Assembly (NCBI RefSeq): GCF_000315625.1
Contig: NW_005434667.1
Span: 239,293 to 303,292, forward strand
DNA from: Guillardia theta CCMP2712
Lineage: Eukaryota; Cryptophyceae; Pyrenomonadales; Geminigeraceae
Direction of reading: 5' to 3'
DNA length: 64,000 bases
The notes under the pieces were generated by a model, which was given only the letters and a program-made list of their open reading frames with translations, ran no database searches and was not told the origin of the DNA. Of the stretch, positions 10,179 through 25,100 are shown piece by piece. Made by a program: the position numbers and the translations under genes. The first letter of the stretch is position 1. Every line of letters begins with the position of its first letter.

Positions 10179-13100
10179 ATGTCCAAGATGTTGAGGTTAT
10201 CCCAATCCATCTTACCCCTACTTGTTATCCTCAAGCTTGATTATGTTGGATCGACGTCGTACTGGACCTCCAAGGACGTTTCTTCTGGTCCTGCCGAAGG
10301 AGGAGACTTAATAAGAGTACAGGGATCAGGGTTTGCTCTCATCCCTGAGCGAGAGATTTATTGTCGCTTCACTATCTCAAATGTACAGGAGCAGTCGCTT
10401 GCAGATTTCGTTGACAACTCAACTGTTGTTTGTAAAACACCTCTTTGGCAGCATGCTGCCGCAAATGCCTCTTTCTCCCTCTTTTCTCAATCAAATTATC
10501 CTATTCTTTACACGGGCATTGGTCATGATTGGTTTTTGTACTTTGCAAATCTTCAAGGTTTGTCTCAGGTCAGTTCGGGTCCAGCAAGTGGCGGTTACAA
10601 CCTTACGGTTTATGGATTCGGCCTCGATGTGAATGATGCTGGGAATTATCATTGCTTGTTTGAAGCTGGTGGAAGTCAAATGTCCACTTCTGTCGTAATT
10701 TCAAACAGCTCAACGGCGTTCTGCGTAGCGCCAGCATGGGGTTTGGATCACTATGGTACAAAAGCCGTCGGAGAATCGCCCATGAACTTAGTTTCAGCGG
10801 TGAACGTTTCTGTGATACATCTTAACACAAGTCTGCCGTGCGGGAGATCTCCTTGTCACTTATCATTCTCCTTCTACTCTCTATGGAAAGGATTAACGAT
10901 CCCTGGCATCAACACAGCGTTGGTAGCTTCACTTGTTGGTGGCCAAGAAATCATAGTTGAGGGTTGGGGGTTCTCAAAGACTGCGAGGTACAGGTGTGAG
11001 TTCGTTGATGGGTCAGAAAGGCAATGCTCGGCTGCGGTGTTCGCTACCTCCCCGAAGGACGTAAGGTGTCTAACACCCTCCTGGACGCATGGAGACTTCT
11101 CTGCACATGTTTTCCTTAGGACTGTGAATGAGTCATATCCAGATGATTGTCAGCCGGGGAATATTTCTTTCCTGCTGTCAGTGTAAAACTGCAGATCATA
11201 GCGGGTGTCACGAACATCAGTGCAATTTCATCGCCTGCTTCGGGGGGAAAAGAAATCTTGATTCGGGGTGTAGGTTTCAATGCAAACTCGACGTACACCT
11301 GTAATTTTGAAGACTTCATCGTGAATGCAAGCTTTGTCGATGAAATGCTGCTGCGTTGCATATCTCCACCCTGGTACAGAGAGTCGCGCTCCCTCACTCT
11401 CAATGTCTTCACAGAGAGCGGCAACGCCTTGCTGGGCTGTAGCAACTGCTTGTTCACTTTCTACGAGACAGTAGCAGATGTTATCAGTATGAGTAACCGC
11501 TCAGAGGGGCCTGCAACTGGAGGTGGAAACCTGACTGTAAACGGTTATGGGTTCCACTTGCACGATCGCCAGTATACTTGTGTCTTTTCTTCGGATCTGT
11601 GGGAGGATTCTTTGAATTCACAAGCAAATGTCATCTCTCACATGCAATTGTCATGTTCGTTGCCCTCCTTGTATGGAAAGTATTCTGCTGGAATTGTGCG
11701 AATCTCTCTTCAAAGTAGCAATGGAACTGTTGCCTTTCAACCTGGCATTCATGTCCCATCAGAATATATCTCTTTATGTATCGTGGATTCCTGTACCTTT
11801 CGTTATTTAGCTTTGTGGCATTCTCTGGAACCAAGGCAGCTCTGCGCAACCGGAAATGAACTGATTTCCATTCACGGGTTGGGTTTCGTCTCAAATAATA
11901 TAACTTACATGATTCAATCACAAAACGCTTCACAATTAACATCGGAAAACTGTAATGTTGTAAATGCTACTCTACTTCTCTGTAAAATTCCTGCACTTGC
12001 TAGTACATACAGCAACTTATCGTTGCAGGTATTTCAAGGCTCAGAAAGTCTTGATGGCTCATTTTTGGACAAAATTGATGTGATTCCTTGCTGGTATTCT
12101 TTTAATGTTTCACATGGACCATCTATAGGAGGGGTTTCAATTGAAATTCTTGGGGCAGGCTTCATGGACCTTTATGATCTTTCTGGAAAGATGTTTTCTA
12201 CCACAACGGAGGTCAATATGACAATATATGTTCTAAATCCCTTTCGATTGTTCTTCATCACTCCAAGTTGGCCTGGCGTTGAAGAAAATGCTGTAGTGAA
12301 CATTAGGAATTCACTGTTGGACGAGATTCAATATGATGGCCCTCTCGGACAAGACGTTTTTCAATTTCAACGCTGTTGGTTGACAGTCCAACCAAGTTCT
12401 GTTCCGGCTTCAGGTGGCACCACAATTACTCTCGCAACATTTGCTATGAATCCTTTTGTTAATCTGTCTTGTTCCTTTGCTGTGAACTCAACTCGAATGT
12501 ATTCTGTGGCACGCCGAATTTCCTCTGATTCAGTCGAGTGTGAGGTCCCTGAATGGGGAGCAAAATACACAGCTTCTGAGGTGGTGCTGACCTTGTTAGA
12601 TTCATCGAATACGACTATTCTGTTTTCTGAGGTCCTGGACTCGTCTTCGTCGAAAGCGTTGAACATTTATCAGATTTTCAATGGATCTCAGACAGCCCCA
12701 AAATCTTTTCACGTGACAGGTGAGGAGACCATTCGAGTGTATGGTTATGGGTTCGGAAAGGGAGATCGGTATATTTGTAGGTTCATATTGCAGTCAATGT
12801 TTGAGGTCTGGTCGGAAGAAAGCCTTGCACTTAGCACGACCGAGCTTGTTTTCAAGACAAAGTTTTGGAATCATTCTGCAGTCACGAATGCGTTGATTCA
12901 GGTCTTTTGTCAATCATGCGGCAGCAGTGCACCTCAACCGATAGCTGATTCTAACCAACAAGTTATCGCGTTTCATGAAATCGTGACCAGCATCTCGCCT
13001 ACCAAAGGTTCAGCTCGGGGAAGTGAGGTGATAACTGTCCACGGCAGCGGATTTTCAATGGAGTTTTCGTATGTTTGCAAGTTCGGATCACTTTCGGTGA

Positions 13101-16100
13101 AGGCGACTGTCATGAGCTTAAATGAGCTGATATGCTTGAGTCCAACACTGCGTTATGAGGAGGAGGGAATCTTTCCATTCATAGTCCAACGGAACGATTC
13201 TTTGAAGATAGACCGATTCGTCTTTGTAAATTTCACTGACGGCAACATGCATTATGAGGTCGGACCTGATTTGACTTTCAAGTATTTCAGCGAATGGCTG
13301 ACCTTCAACCCTTCCTTTGCCGACAGACTCGGTTACATCCCTGTCCCAGAATGTCCCAAAGTGTACTTGCACGGCTTTGGATTCCAACAAGGAATGAAGT
13401 ATCAGTGCATCATATCGATGGGAACTCGGATTGCGACTGCTAGGGCGAACTTTGTGAACACGACGATAATCGAGATGATCCCGCCGGAGTGGGACCTGGT
13501 GACTGATTCGCATCGATATGTAACCAACAAAACAAATTTGACCTTGAGGAAGGCTTCCATCTCTTCAGAAGCCGCGTTTTGGTCGGATGTGTATGGTGGG
13601 AACGGCTCAACGTTGCCAAACCGCACGGCTCTGTGGATTGTGCAAATAAACAAACGGCCAGCTTACGATCTTGTGCAACGGAACTTGACGACTATAGTTG
13701 CAATAGAGAGCCAGGACATGATTAGGATCGAGTTTGCAACCAACTTGAGGAGCGGGGTCGACGGCAATCAGGAGCAGGTTCAGACTGAGAGAGACCAGAA
13801 GGTCACTTTCGAGGTCGCTAAAGGCTATTCTCGAATGTTTGAAGTTACTCCAAAGATAGACACCAACGGAATCCTGTCGTTCAAGGTCTGGCCTTATTCC
13901 TTTGGTAATACACGGATCTGTGTCGTTCTGCGGGACGATGGAGGCAAGCTTTTCGGAGGGATCGACGCTACAGAACCGAGGTGTTTTGATCTTATCGTAA
14001 ACCCCAAATACCTGGGAGATTTCTTTTCCTTCGCCCAGCCTTCGTTGGAGATCTTGGAAAACTCTGGGATACAAGTGTTGGATCGATTCTTGATCAAGAG
14101 TCCCATGGGCCTCTACAAAGATATTCTTCTCAACTTCTCTGCTGCAGGAGACAGTGACTTCTTCGAGACTGGACCTTTCGTCTCTGAGTTTGGAAGGTTG
14201 ACGTTCAAGTGCTATCCTTATGTCTACGGCACCACCACCATCTCTGTGTACCTCTCTTACTACAACTCTTCGGACGCACAAACGTACACGCACCACCAGG
14301 ATCTGGTGTTGAATGTGACTGCGGTCAACAACCAGCCGTCATTCACACTGAACGAGTCCAGGGCTCATATAGAAATTATCGAGAACGAATGCATTGCTGA
14401 ACAATGCAGTTTTTCCGATCTAATCGTGTCGAAGTATTCGGGTCTGCATGATCTTAAAACAACCAGCCAAATGTTTGACTGGGACGAAAGCGATCAGAAA
14501 ATGACGTTCCAGTTCGATCATGTGTTGGACACTGTCTTCGAGAGTATTCCTGTGATGAGCATCGATGGAAAACTTTCTTTCAAGCTCCTTCCAAACGTTT
14601 TTGGCAACTTTACGTTGTCGTTGACCCTCAAAGATGATGGTGGTACGGATCATGGAGGCGTTGACACCTCGGACCCTCAACAGATCACGATCTCCATCAA
14701 ACCAAGGAACAATCAGCCGACTTTCAAGTTAAATTGCCCGGTCGAACAATGGACTCTGAATTGCTCAAAGGATTGCTCGAGCAACATATCACGTGGATGC
14801 TCTTCAAGAATCAAAATATCAGAGAATTGCATTGATTGCGAGCCAGGTCATCGCATAGTAGACGGATGCTCCAGGCATTATTTCATCCAAAGCTTTGCAG
14901 TAGATGTGTTTGCCTCAGCACAAAACCTGAAGAACGAGAAGGACCAACTTCTGTCCTTCCTCTTCGATCCCTTCACACCCAGACCTGGAACACCATCGTC
15001 CATGCTGACCTGAACTCCAGTGGGTACCTCTCATTATGCCTCAATTACCGAAAGCATGGTACCGTGACATTCCAAGTGTCCCTTCAAGACAACGGGGGAA
15101 CCGCAAATGGCGGGGTAGACACGATCGGCCCCATCTTCCTGACTATCCGTGTAGAGCCTGTCAACCAGCCCCCCAGCTTCAAGGTGGCTGCCCTGGCTGA
15201 CTTCGGGGCCAACGTCCTACACCTGTGGACATCGAGCGGGCAGTCGACGGTAGAGGGCTTTCTCGTAGATATCCTCAACGGACATGCCGACTCGAGCGGC
15301 AGTGACCTGGAGGCCGTACAGTCTCACACATTCTACATAGAGACAGACCTGGCCTACTTCGTTCAAGGGCCGAAGATAGACGCCAACGGGACGCTGACGT
15401 TAGAGGTGAAGGCGGGGATGAGCGGGGAGGTCAACATGAGCATCACGATGGCGGACGACGGGCGGACGGACGACGGGACGGTGAACCCCGAGGACCCGGG
15501 GTGGAGGGGCCTCAACGTGACACAGATCTGCAAGGTGGTGATATCAGACGGGTACCTGAAGCTGTCAGGGGCGGAGATGCCGGGGATGTACAACTGGAGC
15601 GAGCGGATGGGAGACGCGATGAACCTGTCTCGCTTCCTGGGAGTAGGCCGGGAGTACGTGAGGGACGGGGGGAGTGAGTACGAGGTGACCGTAGGTAGCG
15701 TGACGGGGCTGGTAGAGGCGTACAGGCGGGCGTATGACGCGATCGAGGGGAGGAGGTACGTGCTGCCGTCAGGGCGGGGCATCGAGAACGTGACGCTGCG
15801 GCGACGCAACTACGGGCAGTCAGCGTCGCTGAAGGTGGCGGAGGCGGGGATCACGGTGGTAGGGCTGGAGTACGACGCGAGGCATCCGCTGGTGAGGGAG
15901 GGGTTCTTCTACGACATTATGGAGCCGGAGAACACGACGATGGACCTGGACGGGAACTCGGTGATCTCGTTGAGGGTAGAGGCGGTAAGGTACAAGCGAT
16001 ATCCAGAGGAGACGAGCTGGAGGGAGAATGAGGGAGACGGGGGGCTATTTGTGGAGGACAAGAACGTGAGTCGAGTAAGCACGAACTGCCATCCAATCTG

Positions 16101-19100
16101 TCGGAACGCGACGCTACGGCTGGTCCAGAATCCCCTGGGTTTGAATGGGGTGGTAGAGTTCGACATTCTGTTGGAAGATGCAAAGAACGGAAGTTTTACG
16201 GTGGAGGTGGTCTTAGTACTTAAAACTCCTGCTGTAGTGCAGATGGTAGAAGACGATGAAGAATTCTTTCTGCAGTCATTCATCAACATGAGCTTCATCG
16301 GCAATATGACAGATTTGACAGACTTTGCCCCCTTGACATTCCAGACCAATTTTACAAATAGGAGTGCTCAATACGGTTCGAACAGTTTCAGGATCGAATA
16401 TACGTTTCTCAATCTTTCCTCTTCGTACTCTGTCGTAATTTCGCCGCTGCCCAACCTCTTTGGACTTTTCTACATGCAGACCTGTGTGTCCCGCACAGAA
16501 GCTCCTCTTAAGTCCATCTGCTTTGAATGGGAGCTGAACGTGATCGGCGTGAACGATCCTCCAGAGTTCAACCTCACCAAACGCTTCATGTCCAACGAGG
16601 ACGAGTTTTGTGTGAATCAGTATAATTCTTCAGGACTATTGGACATCCCAGTCTCTCCAGGAAATTCTTGGGAACAGAGCCAGCAGATGACGTTTGTCTT
16701 CTCATTTCTTTACGGCGATAGCAACATCTTCGAAGTTCCTCCTGCCATACGCATCGACATGGACAAGGCTGTCCTCACGTACAAGACCCGCTGCTCTGGG
16801 CGAGGGCTTGCGATCTACTCGGTGATACTAGTTGACAACGGAGGTTGGAGCAATGGAGGGAAGAACTCTACCTTGCCTCGGAACATCTCCTTCTATGTCC
16901 AGCCCAGAAACCGTCCTCCGACCTTCATGTTCGGAGCGTCAGTGGTGACGCACGGACAAGTTAGTTTCTTGGACCTGCTGGAAGATGAGCCAAGGACTCA
17001 GCTCGTCAACTTCACTCGCAACATCGCGAGGGGTCTGCCTGAAGACAAACTGGAGAAGACTCAGTCCGTGAGCTTTCAAGTGCTCTTCCTCAACGGCAGC
17101 GAATGGATCTTTGGGCAAAACAACTTCCCAGCCATCTCGAGCAACGGCTCCCTGTTCTTCAGGGTATCGAGCAATCGATACGGTTACGTCTACGTGAACG
17201 TGAGGATCCTCGATGATGGCGGTGAAGCTCGCGGCGGCATCAACCGCTCAGACTGGAAACTCCTCAAGATCTCAGTACTGCCAGTGAACGATCGACCGAC
17301 TTTCACGTTAGTCCTCAATCGCGTCCGGGTGAATGAGGCGGTAGACAGCAACACTTCTTCTGTTGTGCTCTCTTCCTTTGCCTTCGACATCAGCCCCGGG
17401 CCCTACGAGCGGGACCAGCACGTCACTTTCCGTGTAGCAGCCGTCGCCTCTCGAGTCCCTTCCAGAGAGCCATATCCGTGGAGCTCAATGGTGGGAAATC
17501 TCTTCGGACAAGTGAAGCTAGCTGACGGCCAGCTGTTTGTGAGCGGAAGCAACATTTTGATCTCTAACTCGGGGACTCTTTCCTTGCAGCTCCTCCAGTA
17601 TCGAAACGGGGAAGCGAATTTCTCGTGTTATCTCAGTGACGACGGAGGCGTTGTCAACAACGGGTTCAATCGAAGTCTGCCTCAGTCTCTTTCCCTCGTC
17701 GTTGATCCAGTCAATCAGCCACCGTCGTTCACCTTGACCTCACATGTGCTCGAGCTGCAGGAAGGCTCTCAAGAGTTCTACAGAAACTTCGCAAAGAATA
17801 TCAGCGCTGGGATGTGGGACGAGAACATTCAGAGCTTGACGTTTGTCATCAATACAATCTTCGGCCCTCGACAACTCTTCCAATCCTTCACGATCGACTG
17901 CCAGGACTCTGCGACTTGTCCCAGCTCGACCGCCAATCTGAGCATACTGGTCCTCCCCTATCACTTCGGGAACGTCACTCTCAACGTCTCACTCCAAGAT
18001 CCGTTCAATGCAATCCAGAGCGCCACGTTGGTTGTCAATGTCCTGCCGGTGAACCAGCCTCCCTCCTTCCGAATCCGCACAAGCATGCTCATAGTGGATG
18101 AGGGAAGCTCTTGTATCTCCGACTCCAGCGCCCTCTCAGACGAGTGGATCGACTTCATCATGCAGCCTTCTCAATCTGATTGCCGCACAGCACCAGATTT
18201 CCTCCACTTGCACTCTGGGCTGATATTCTACGACATGGGACCCTTAGAGGGAGGTTATGAATTCGTCTGCCCGCCAGAAACAGCTTGCGAGGAACAGATC
18301 CCTGTGTTCAACGTCACCTGCATGGATGTCTCCCCTCCTCTCTTCTCTGAGCAGCCTTCCGTCGACTCCAACGGCACCCTCAGGTTCTCTCTGGTCCCGA
18401 TCGCCAGCGGCAACGTATCCTGCATGATTCAGATGCGGGACTCCAACATCCTGATCGGACAGCCTATCTTCGCTGAGGCCCAGGAGCTGCAGATCTTTGT
18501 GACTCCGGTTAACAACAGGCCCCACTTTGAGCTGATAGTGCACAACGTCACGGTGTTGGAAGACTCTCCGAAGTTTGACTTGAGAGTTGCCGACAACATT
18601 TTTGCTGATGGACAAAGCGGGCTGACTGAGACCAATCAGAAGATCTCGTTCATCGTTTCCGTCGTTTCTCACCCCGAAATCTTCTCTCCCAACGGCCTGC
18701 CGAGTGTGGATGCGGGAGGAAATCTGACGTTTGGCTTGGCGGCCAATCAGTTCGGGACGAGCAACCTTAGCATCACAGTGGTTGATGACGGCGGTGGGCA
18801 CAACGGCTTGCAAGGCAACACAAAGTACCTTGAAGTCAACGTTTTGCCTGTTAACAACCCTCCAACTTTTCAAGTAGTGGAGAACGTCTCTGTGGATGAG
18901 AACTCAGGCTTTCAGCTGTTTTCAGTAGTTTCCAGCATCACTCCTGGACCTGCCAACGAACATTGCCTCCACCCTTCGACCTGGTGTCAGAATCAGAGTT
19001 TGACCTTCTTTGTCAGAGACGTTATGGGCATCTCAAACCTCTTTTTGGATCCTCCTACCATCGATCTCCAAGGCAGGCTGTCGCTGAACCTCACCACGTT

Positions 19101-22100
19101 CGAAAGTGGACCCGCCAAGATTCTCTTCAATGCTGTAGATGACGGTGGTACGGTCCCAGGGGCAGGGGAGAATCGTTCAAACACCGGCATCATCGATGTC
19201 TCGGTGCTGCCCATCAATCAGCCTCCTGCGTTCAGCTGCGGGCTGATAGGGAGCCAAGGGGAAGGGTCCAACAATTCTCAGGCAGTGATCTACTCTAGGA
19301 AGAACCAGGGAGTGGTCCTCCTCTCAAGCTTCATCCAGGATATCACCACAGCCCGCGGCTTCCCTGGCAGGGCTGCGGTGGAGCATGCCAGGGGTTCTAG
19401 CCAGCTCAGTTTCGTAGGCCCGAATTTCACGTCATGGTTCTCAGTGAGGGGGCTGGAGTACTCGTCAGACTTTGTGATCAGCCCGGATAAGAGGCACTTG
19501 TACTCTATCGAGACTGAGAGAGACTCGCTCATCATCCTCAACATCTCTCAGCCCCATGGCCAGACGTTCCTCGATCGCCTCTCTAACAACCAGAACCGCC
19601 TCCGCTTCACCAGGTTGTCCTCCAACACGTCGAATCCTGTGAACATCCAGGGCAACGTCGCCGTCTGCGGCATCAACGGTTTCTCCAACTCGTCCGAGAC
19701 ATTCTTCGTGTCGAGCACCGGCTGCGATCCTTACTTTGACGTGTACCGCGATATCATGCAGCCAGCCTCCTCCTCTTGCAGTCCTGCCTGCCAGGACGAG
19801 ACATCCAGGACAACCGTCGGGCTGTGGAACCTCAACTACGAGGCGATGAAGGGGAGGATGAACTCCAACTCTTTGGGAGCTGGGCTCAAGCTGGACTGCT
19901 CCGATCCCCTCTATTGTCAGTTCGAGAGGCCCGTGAACTCCGAGCTCTGCAACGAGAAGTACAAGAGTCATATCCAACCCGCCGGCATCCGCGACCAGAC
20001 GAGCTTCCTGGGGGCTGCGGTGCTCCTCGGACCGCTCTGCAAGGAGGGCTTCTCCGGTGACTGGGACCGAGCAGACTTCGCACTGTCGCTCAAGAACTTT
20101 CTGGTCAACGACGGGAGGGAGGAGGGTCTACAGTTTGATGGAAAGCTGAACCCTGGGCTGGTGGTCTCGAAAGACATCGACCAGCTCGTGGACGGAGTCC
20201 CGTCGAGCTCGAAACTTCCGCTAGAGGAGATAAGCATGGAGGTCTGGTTCATCCTAGCGCAGAAAGACATCAACCTTGGAGGCCTTATGAGTATCCAACA
20301 GCTCAGCCCCCTCTGCGCCAAGGGCTGGAGTTTGACCTACTCGACAAAGGTGACAGGAGGCCAGTCGGAGACCCAGCTAGTCTTCTCCATCTCGCTGGAG
20401 GCGAACCTGGGCTCGGGTCAAGGAGGCATGATCAGCGTTGACTATGCTGTTCAGGGGGAAGGTGTGTTCGTGGATTGGACGCAGGTCGTGGCATCATACA
20501 ACAGGTCTCACATCCTGCTGCACGTCAACGGGCAGCTGGCTGCCTTGAAGGCAGCATGCAACCAGGAAGACTGCGGCAACATCGTCTACCCAGCGTCGTA
20601 CAGCACCGGGGGGAGGTGCAAGGCAGGGGCCACCATGTTCTCGATAGGAGCGTATCACAACGGCCGGACAGAAGAGACCTTCACCCATGTGGGAGCGATC
20701 AAGCGCGTCCGTGTCACCAATCACTCGCTGTCGACCAGCACAATCTCCCAGCTCTATCAGGATGCCTCTACCCCTGCGAGCCTGCGGCGGACAGCCATGT
20801 ACAGCTCTGACTACTGGGTGCAGCTCAAGAATTCGTCGGGGATTTACTCGCCAACTTCGACATCCGCCATGGTCGACGAGCATCTGTCGCTGCAACTCTT
20901 CGGTCGCTTCGACTCTACGGGCATCTACCGCCTCGAGTTCGAGGCCACGGCTGCCAACATGAGCTCCGACAACTGCTCGCTGGGAGGCTCGGAGGCTGAC
21001 GGCTTCTACCAGACCCTCATCTGCTTCACTCCCTACTGGACCCTCGGGTACCGCTGGACCAACGTGTCGGTGAGCAAGAAGGTAGGGGGGGGGTGGTACC
21101 GACTGTGGCAGAAAGTCTGCATCTCGAGCTTGTGCGGGTACTTGCCCATCACTGCAAGGCCAACAAGTTGGTGGACAGACTCGCAGCGTCTGTTGCTCCC
21201 CGGGATGACCGGAGCCATGACTGACTTTCTCTTCTACACTCGATCCCTAGTGTTTCTCCTCGAGAGCAGCAGTAAGAACCTTGTTTCCGCTCAATTCTGC
21301 GCATCTCCGATCGTCAACGCCAGCGCAGGAGCATGCGACGGTCTGGATCAGCTTCCGACTGACAGAGTGAAAGGGTCAGCTTCCTCCATCACCTTCTCTC
21401 GCAATGGCAATGCGTTCCTGGCCGTCGCCAACTTCTGGGATGGTCGGGAATTCCGAGTGACAAGCCCCATCTTTCAGCTGGACGTGGCCAGCAGGCAGCT
21501 GCTCCCTCTGCAGGACGTCCAGACGGATGGCGCCAGGCAGTGGCTGCACTTGGAGCTGAATGGAACGGATTTCTTGATGGTGGCCAACTTCAACAGCGAG
21601 TCAGCGGTTTATCCATTCCAGGCCGATAGCGATCTCCTCGACGAGGCTTCCATGGTCTCCATCCCCACGAAGCATGCTGCTGCCATGACTCAGTTCGAGA
21701 GATCGGGACGTTTGTTCGTCGCCTTTGCGTCCTTCACCTTCGATGAGATGACTTCGTCGGACGTCTACATGCTCTCGTCTCCTGTTGGAACCTCAGACGT
21801 CTTCTTCACGCTGATCAGCCAAGTCAACATCACAAGAGCAGTGGACGTGAAGTACTTCCAAGACAACAACGAATTATACCTTATCTATGCGTCATTGGAT
21901 GCTGGTGCTTCTGCTGTCTATCGGTTGGACTTCTCCTCTCCTACTGACTTACAACTCGTTAAGGTTCAAGCTTTGCTGACTGCAGGTGTCACATCCATAA
22001 CAACATTCTACGACCCCAACGTCTACTGCACCCTGGCCAAGACCGATGGAGTCTTGAGTGTGCTTCGATGGAACGGGACCAGGTTCCTCGGGGTGGTGAA

Positions 22101-25100
22101 TGAGAATACTCTCCCAGACGACGCTGCTGGGGGTCAAGACATCTCCGCTGCTAACGTCTTCGCGTCTACCGTCGTGACTGCCCCGACGGGGCTCTACCTT
22201 TCCTGGATGGGAGGGCACGGCCTGAGCTACCCGCTGCCCCTGGAGGTCTACGAGGGGTCACTAGAGCCGATCCGAGAGATGACTAGGCCCCTGCTAGTGG
22301 AGATGTCCCCCGACGGTGACTTCCTCTACGTCGCTACTGAGACATCGCGAGCCATCCTGGCGTTCAGGAGGGACCAGCAGTCTGGCTACCTCCATCGCCA
22401 TGAGGCAGGAGACTTCTTCAGCGAGTGGACGAAGAATCAGAGCATCCCGCGCCTCTTAGTCTCCTCTGTTGCCCTCGGCTTCCCTCTACGGGGCCTCAGC
22501 TCTATGATAGTTGATACAGACATGCTGTACGCGGCAAGTTTCCTTGACTCCTCCATCGCCATTTTCTCCAGGAACCCTGTCAACGGCTCCCTTGCACTGC
22601 TCGATGTGATCTTAGCGTCCTCGGCTCGAACTGGTCTCACAGGCCTCAAGGCGATCTTTCTCAGCGGGTCGTTGCTGTACGCGGCCGGGATCAAGGATCA
22701 GGCCCTGTCGGTGTGGAGGAAGACAACCGAAGGCTCCCTGGCGTACGTCGATCACATCAGGAACGGCGAACGGATCCCGAGCACGTACCATGGAAACGTT
22801 CCGAGCCCCGATGAACTGCAAATCTACAACTTCGTTTCCGACAGCCTATCGAACTTGACGTTCACAGGGCCACGGGATGCCGCCAACTTCGCCTTCGACG
22901 GTCGCACATTCCTCGCGCTTGCCTATGCTCCCTTTGAGACTGAATCTTCAGCCACTGACAAGTTCGCCGGGGTTGTGATCCTTGCCTACGCCGACTCCTC
23001 CATCCCCAAGTTCGACCTTGTCCAGCTGCTTCAGAGCTCGCAAGTGAATCCCGGCTGCCTCGCTTTCTTTGAGACTCAGCAGGGTTCCTCCTTCTCACGC
23101 TTCCTCGTCGTGGGCAACATGTTCTCCAACATCCCTGGAAGGAGCGCAAGTGGCGTCGAAGTCTTCAAGTGGGACCAGGGACAGTTCAGCAGTGTTGGTG
23201 CCGTTGAGGACGAGACCAAGTACTACCCGAGCAGCTTGAAGGTCTTCCAGCAAGGGGACACGACCTTCCTGGCCGTGTCAGTGCTATGGGATGGAGACTC
23301 GTACCAGATTCCTTCTCGTCTCTACCGGTGGAATCCTTCAGCTGAAAAGTTCGAGCTGGTACAGCTGTTCCCCTTGTCCAACGCTCTCGACGTAGAAGTT
23401 GCGGCTAGCAACAACGAACTTCACATCATCTTCACTGCAGCGGAATGCAGCAACAGGCTGTCCTGCCTCCAGTTCTACTCCCAGCCTTCTTCTGCTGCTC
23501 CCTTCCAGCGGACACAGCAGGTTCTCCTCGACGGGGCTGTCGACAGCACCACCTTGGAGATCGACGGCGAGCTCTTCGTCGCCATCGCCTGTCGTGAGTT
23601 TTTATCTCGGCCGAGCGAGTCTCCGCTCGGCAAGTACGACGGGTCCTCGTATGTCTACAAGTATCACAGAGACGTCAAGACCTTTGAGCGCTATCAGACG
23701 ATCAGCGGTCAGGACTTCCCGTGCATCTTCGAGAGCGGGATGGAGGCAGTATGGCAGAATTACTTCTGCAGCGACCAGTGCTCATTCAGGGAGGGCTGGA
23801 GCTCCGACGTCCTCGAGCAGTTCCGAGGAGCTACGTCAGTCACTTCCTTCCGATCGCAAGGAGAGTTGTACCTCGTTATGGCACAGTCCGTGTGTGAGCT
23901 CAACGCCGACTGCTCCTCCATCCAGCCGCAGTCTACCGTCCTGCAGTGGAACAAGCACGACAAGAAGTTTGGAGAGCTGCTTTCCCTCACCGACTTCGAG
24001 AGCATCCGCCTCAAGGGCTATCCTGTCGCTCCCCAGGACCTCACGCACCACCAGTTCCCCCTCCGGCTTGACATCGGCCGAGCCCTGCGCGTCAAGTACG
24101 TGGAGTTTGCAGACGAACCTTACCTCTTGGCTCTCAGTCTCAGTAAGGGAACTCTCCTTACGCACTTCAAGTTCGATCAGATCTCGGGCCTCCAGAGCCC
24201 CTCCCTCATCTCCTCCCTCCCTGACGATCCCTTCCTCTACGTCGTCAACGAGCCGTACGGCCAAGTCTCGTCCTTCAGCAAGTGGGGCTATCCCGAGAGC
24301 TCCTCCTACGACTTCAGCCACTGCCCGAGCTCGACCCGTCCTGCTTGCCTTGCGTTCGTCAATTCGACTACCGTCAACATGAACGCTCAGATATCAAAGT
24401 TTCCTCAGCAGATCTCCGGCACGAAGCGAGTGTTCCTCGAGCGAGGCAGCTGCCTCTCCTCTACCAGCCAGTGCACCTTCATCAACTTTCACGCTGCTAA
24501 CAAGAGGAACGAGCTTCGTTGCGGGGCCCAGCCTATCTACCCCTCAGATGCCGTCGTCAACCCGAGAGACAGGGCTGCCTGTCAGTCTGTCGACTTCCAC
24601 ATCGTCAAGGAACAGACTGCAGGCACGTCAGACTCGCTCAAGTTCGTTCCCGTAGTCTACGGCAACGGCAGCCTGCTTTTCGAAACTTCCTTCGGTCGTT
24701 TTGGATCCAACAGCTACAAGATCTTACTGAGAGACAGTGACAACTCCTCCTCCTCTGTCCTTGACCTCAAGATCATCATCAACGACACCAACACAGCCCC
24801 GACCTTCGTCGCCTACGACATCGTCATGAATGAGATGTCCACAGGAAGCAGCGGCCTCGAGCTCGTCTTTGCCACCGGCGTCAGCGCAGGTTCCAACGAG
24901 ACCAACCAGAACATTACGTGGCTCTTCTCCTACAGCTCCCCACAGCTCTTCTCGCAGCAGCCCATCCTCAGCTTCAGCAGAGATCTCCTTGGAAACCTCC
25001 AGGGCATCGTGAAGTTCCCAGCCAACACTGCCATCATGAAAGGCACGGCCGATTTCTCCGTCAGGCTGGCTGACGATGGTCCTTCATCACTACTCACCGG

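Noticed and set aside
23399-24382. 327-residue Ser/Arg/Thr-rich frame inside the giant gene
   Set aside because: Shifted shadow of the giant coding frame with biased composition.
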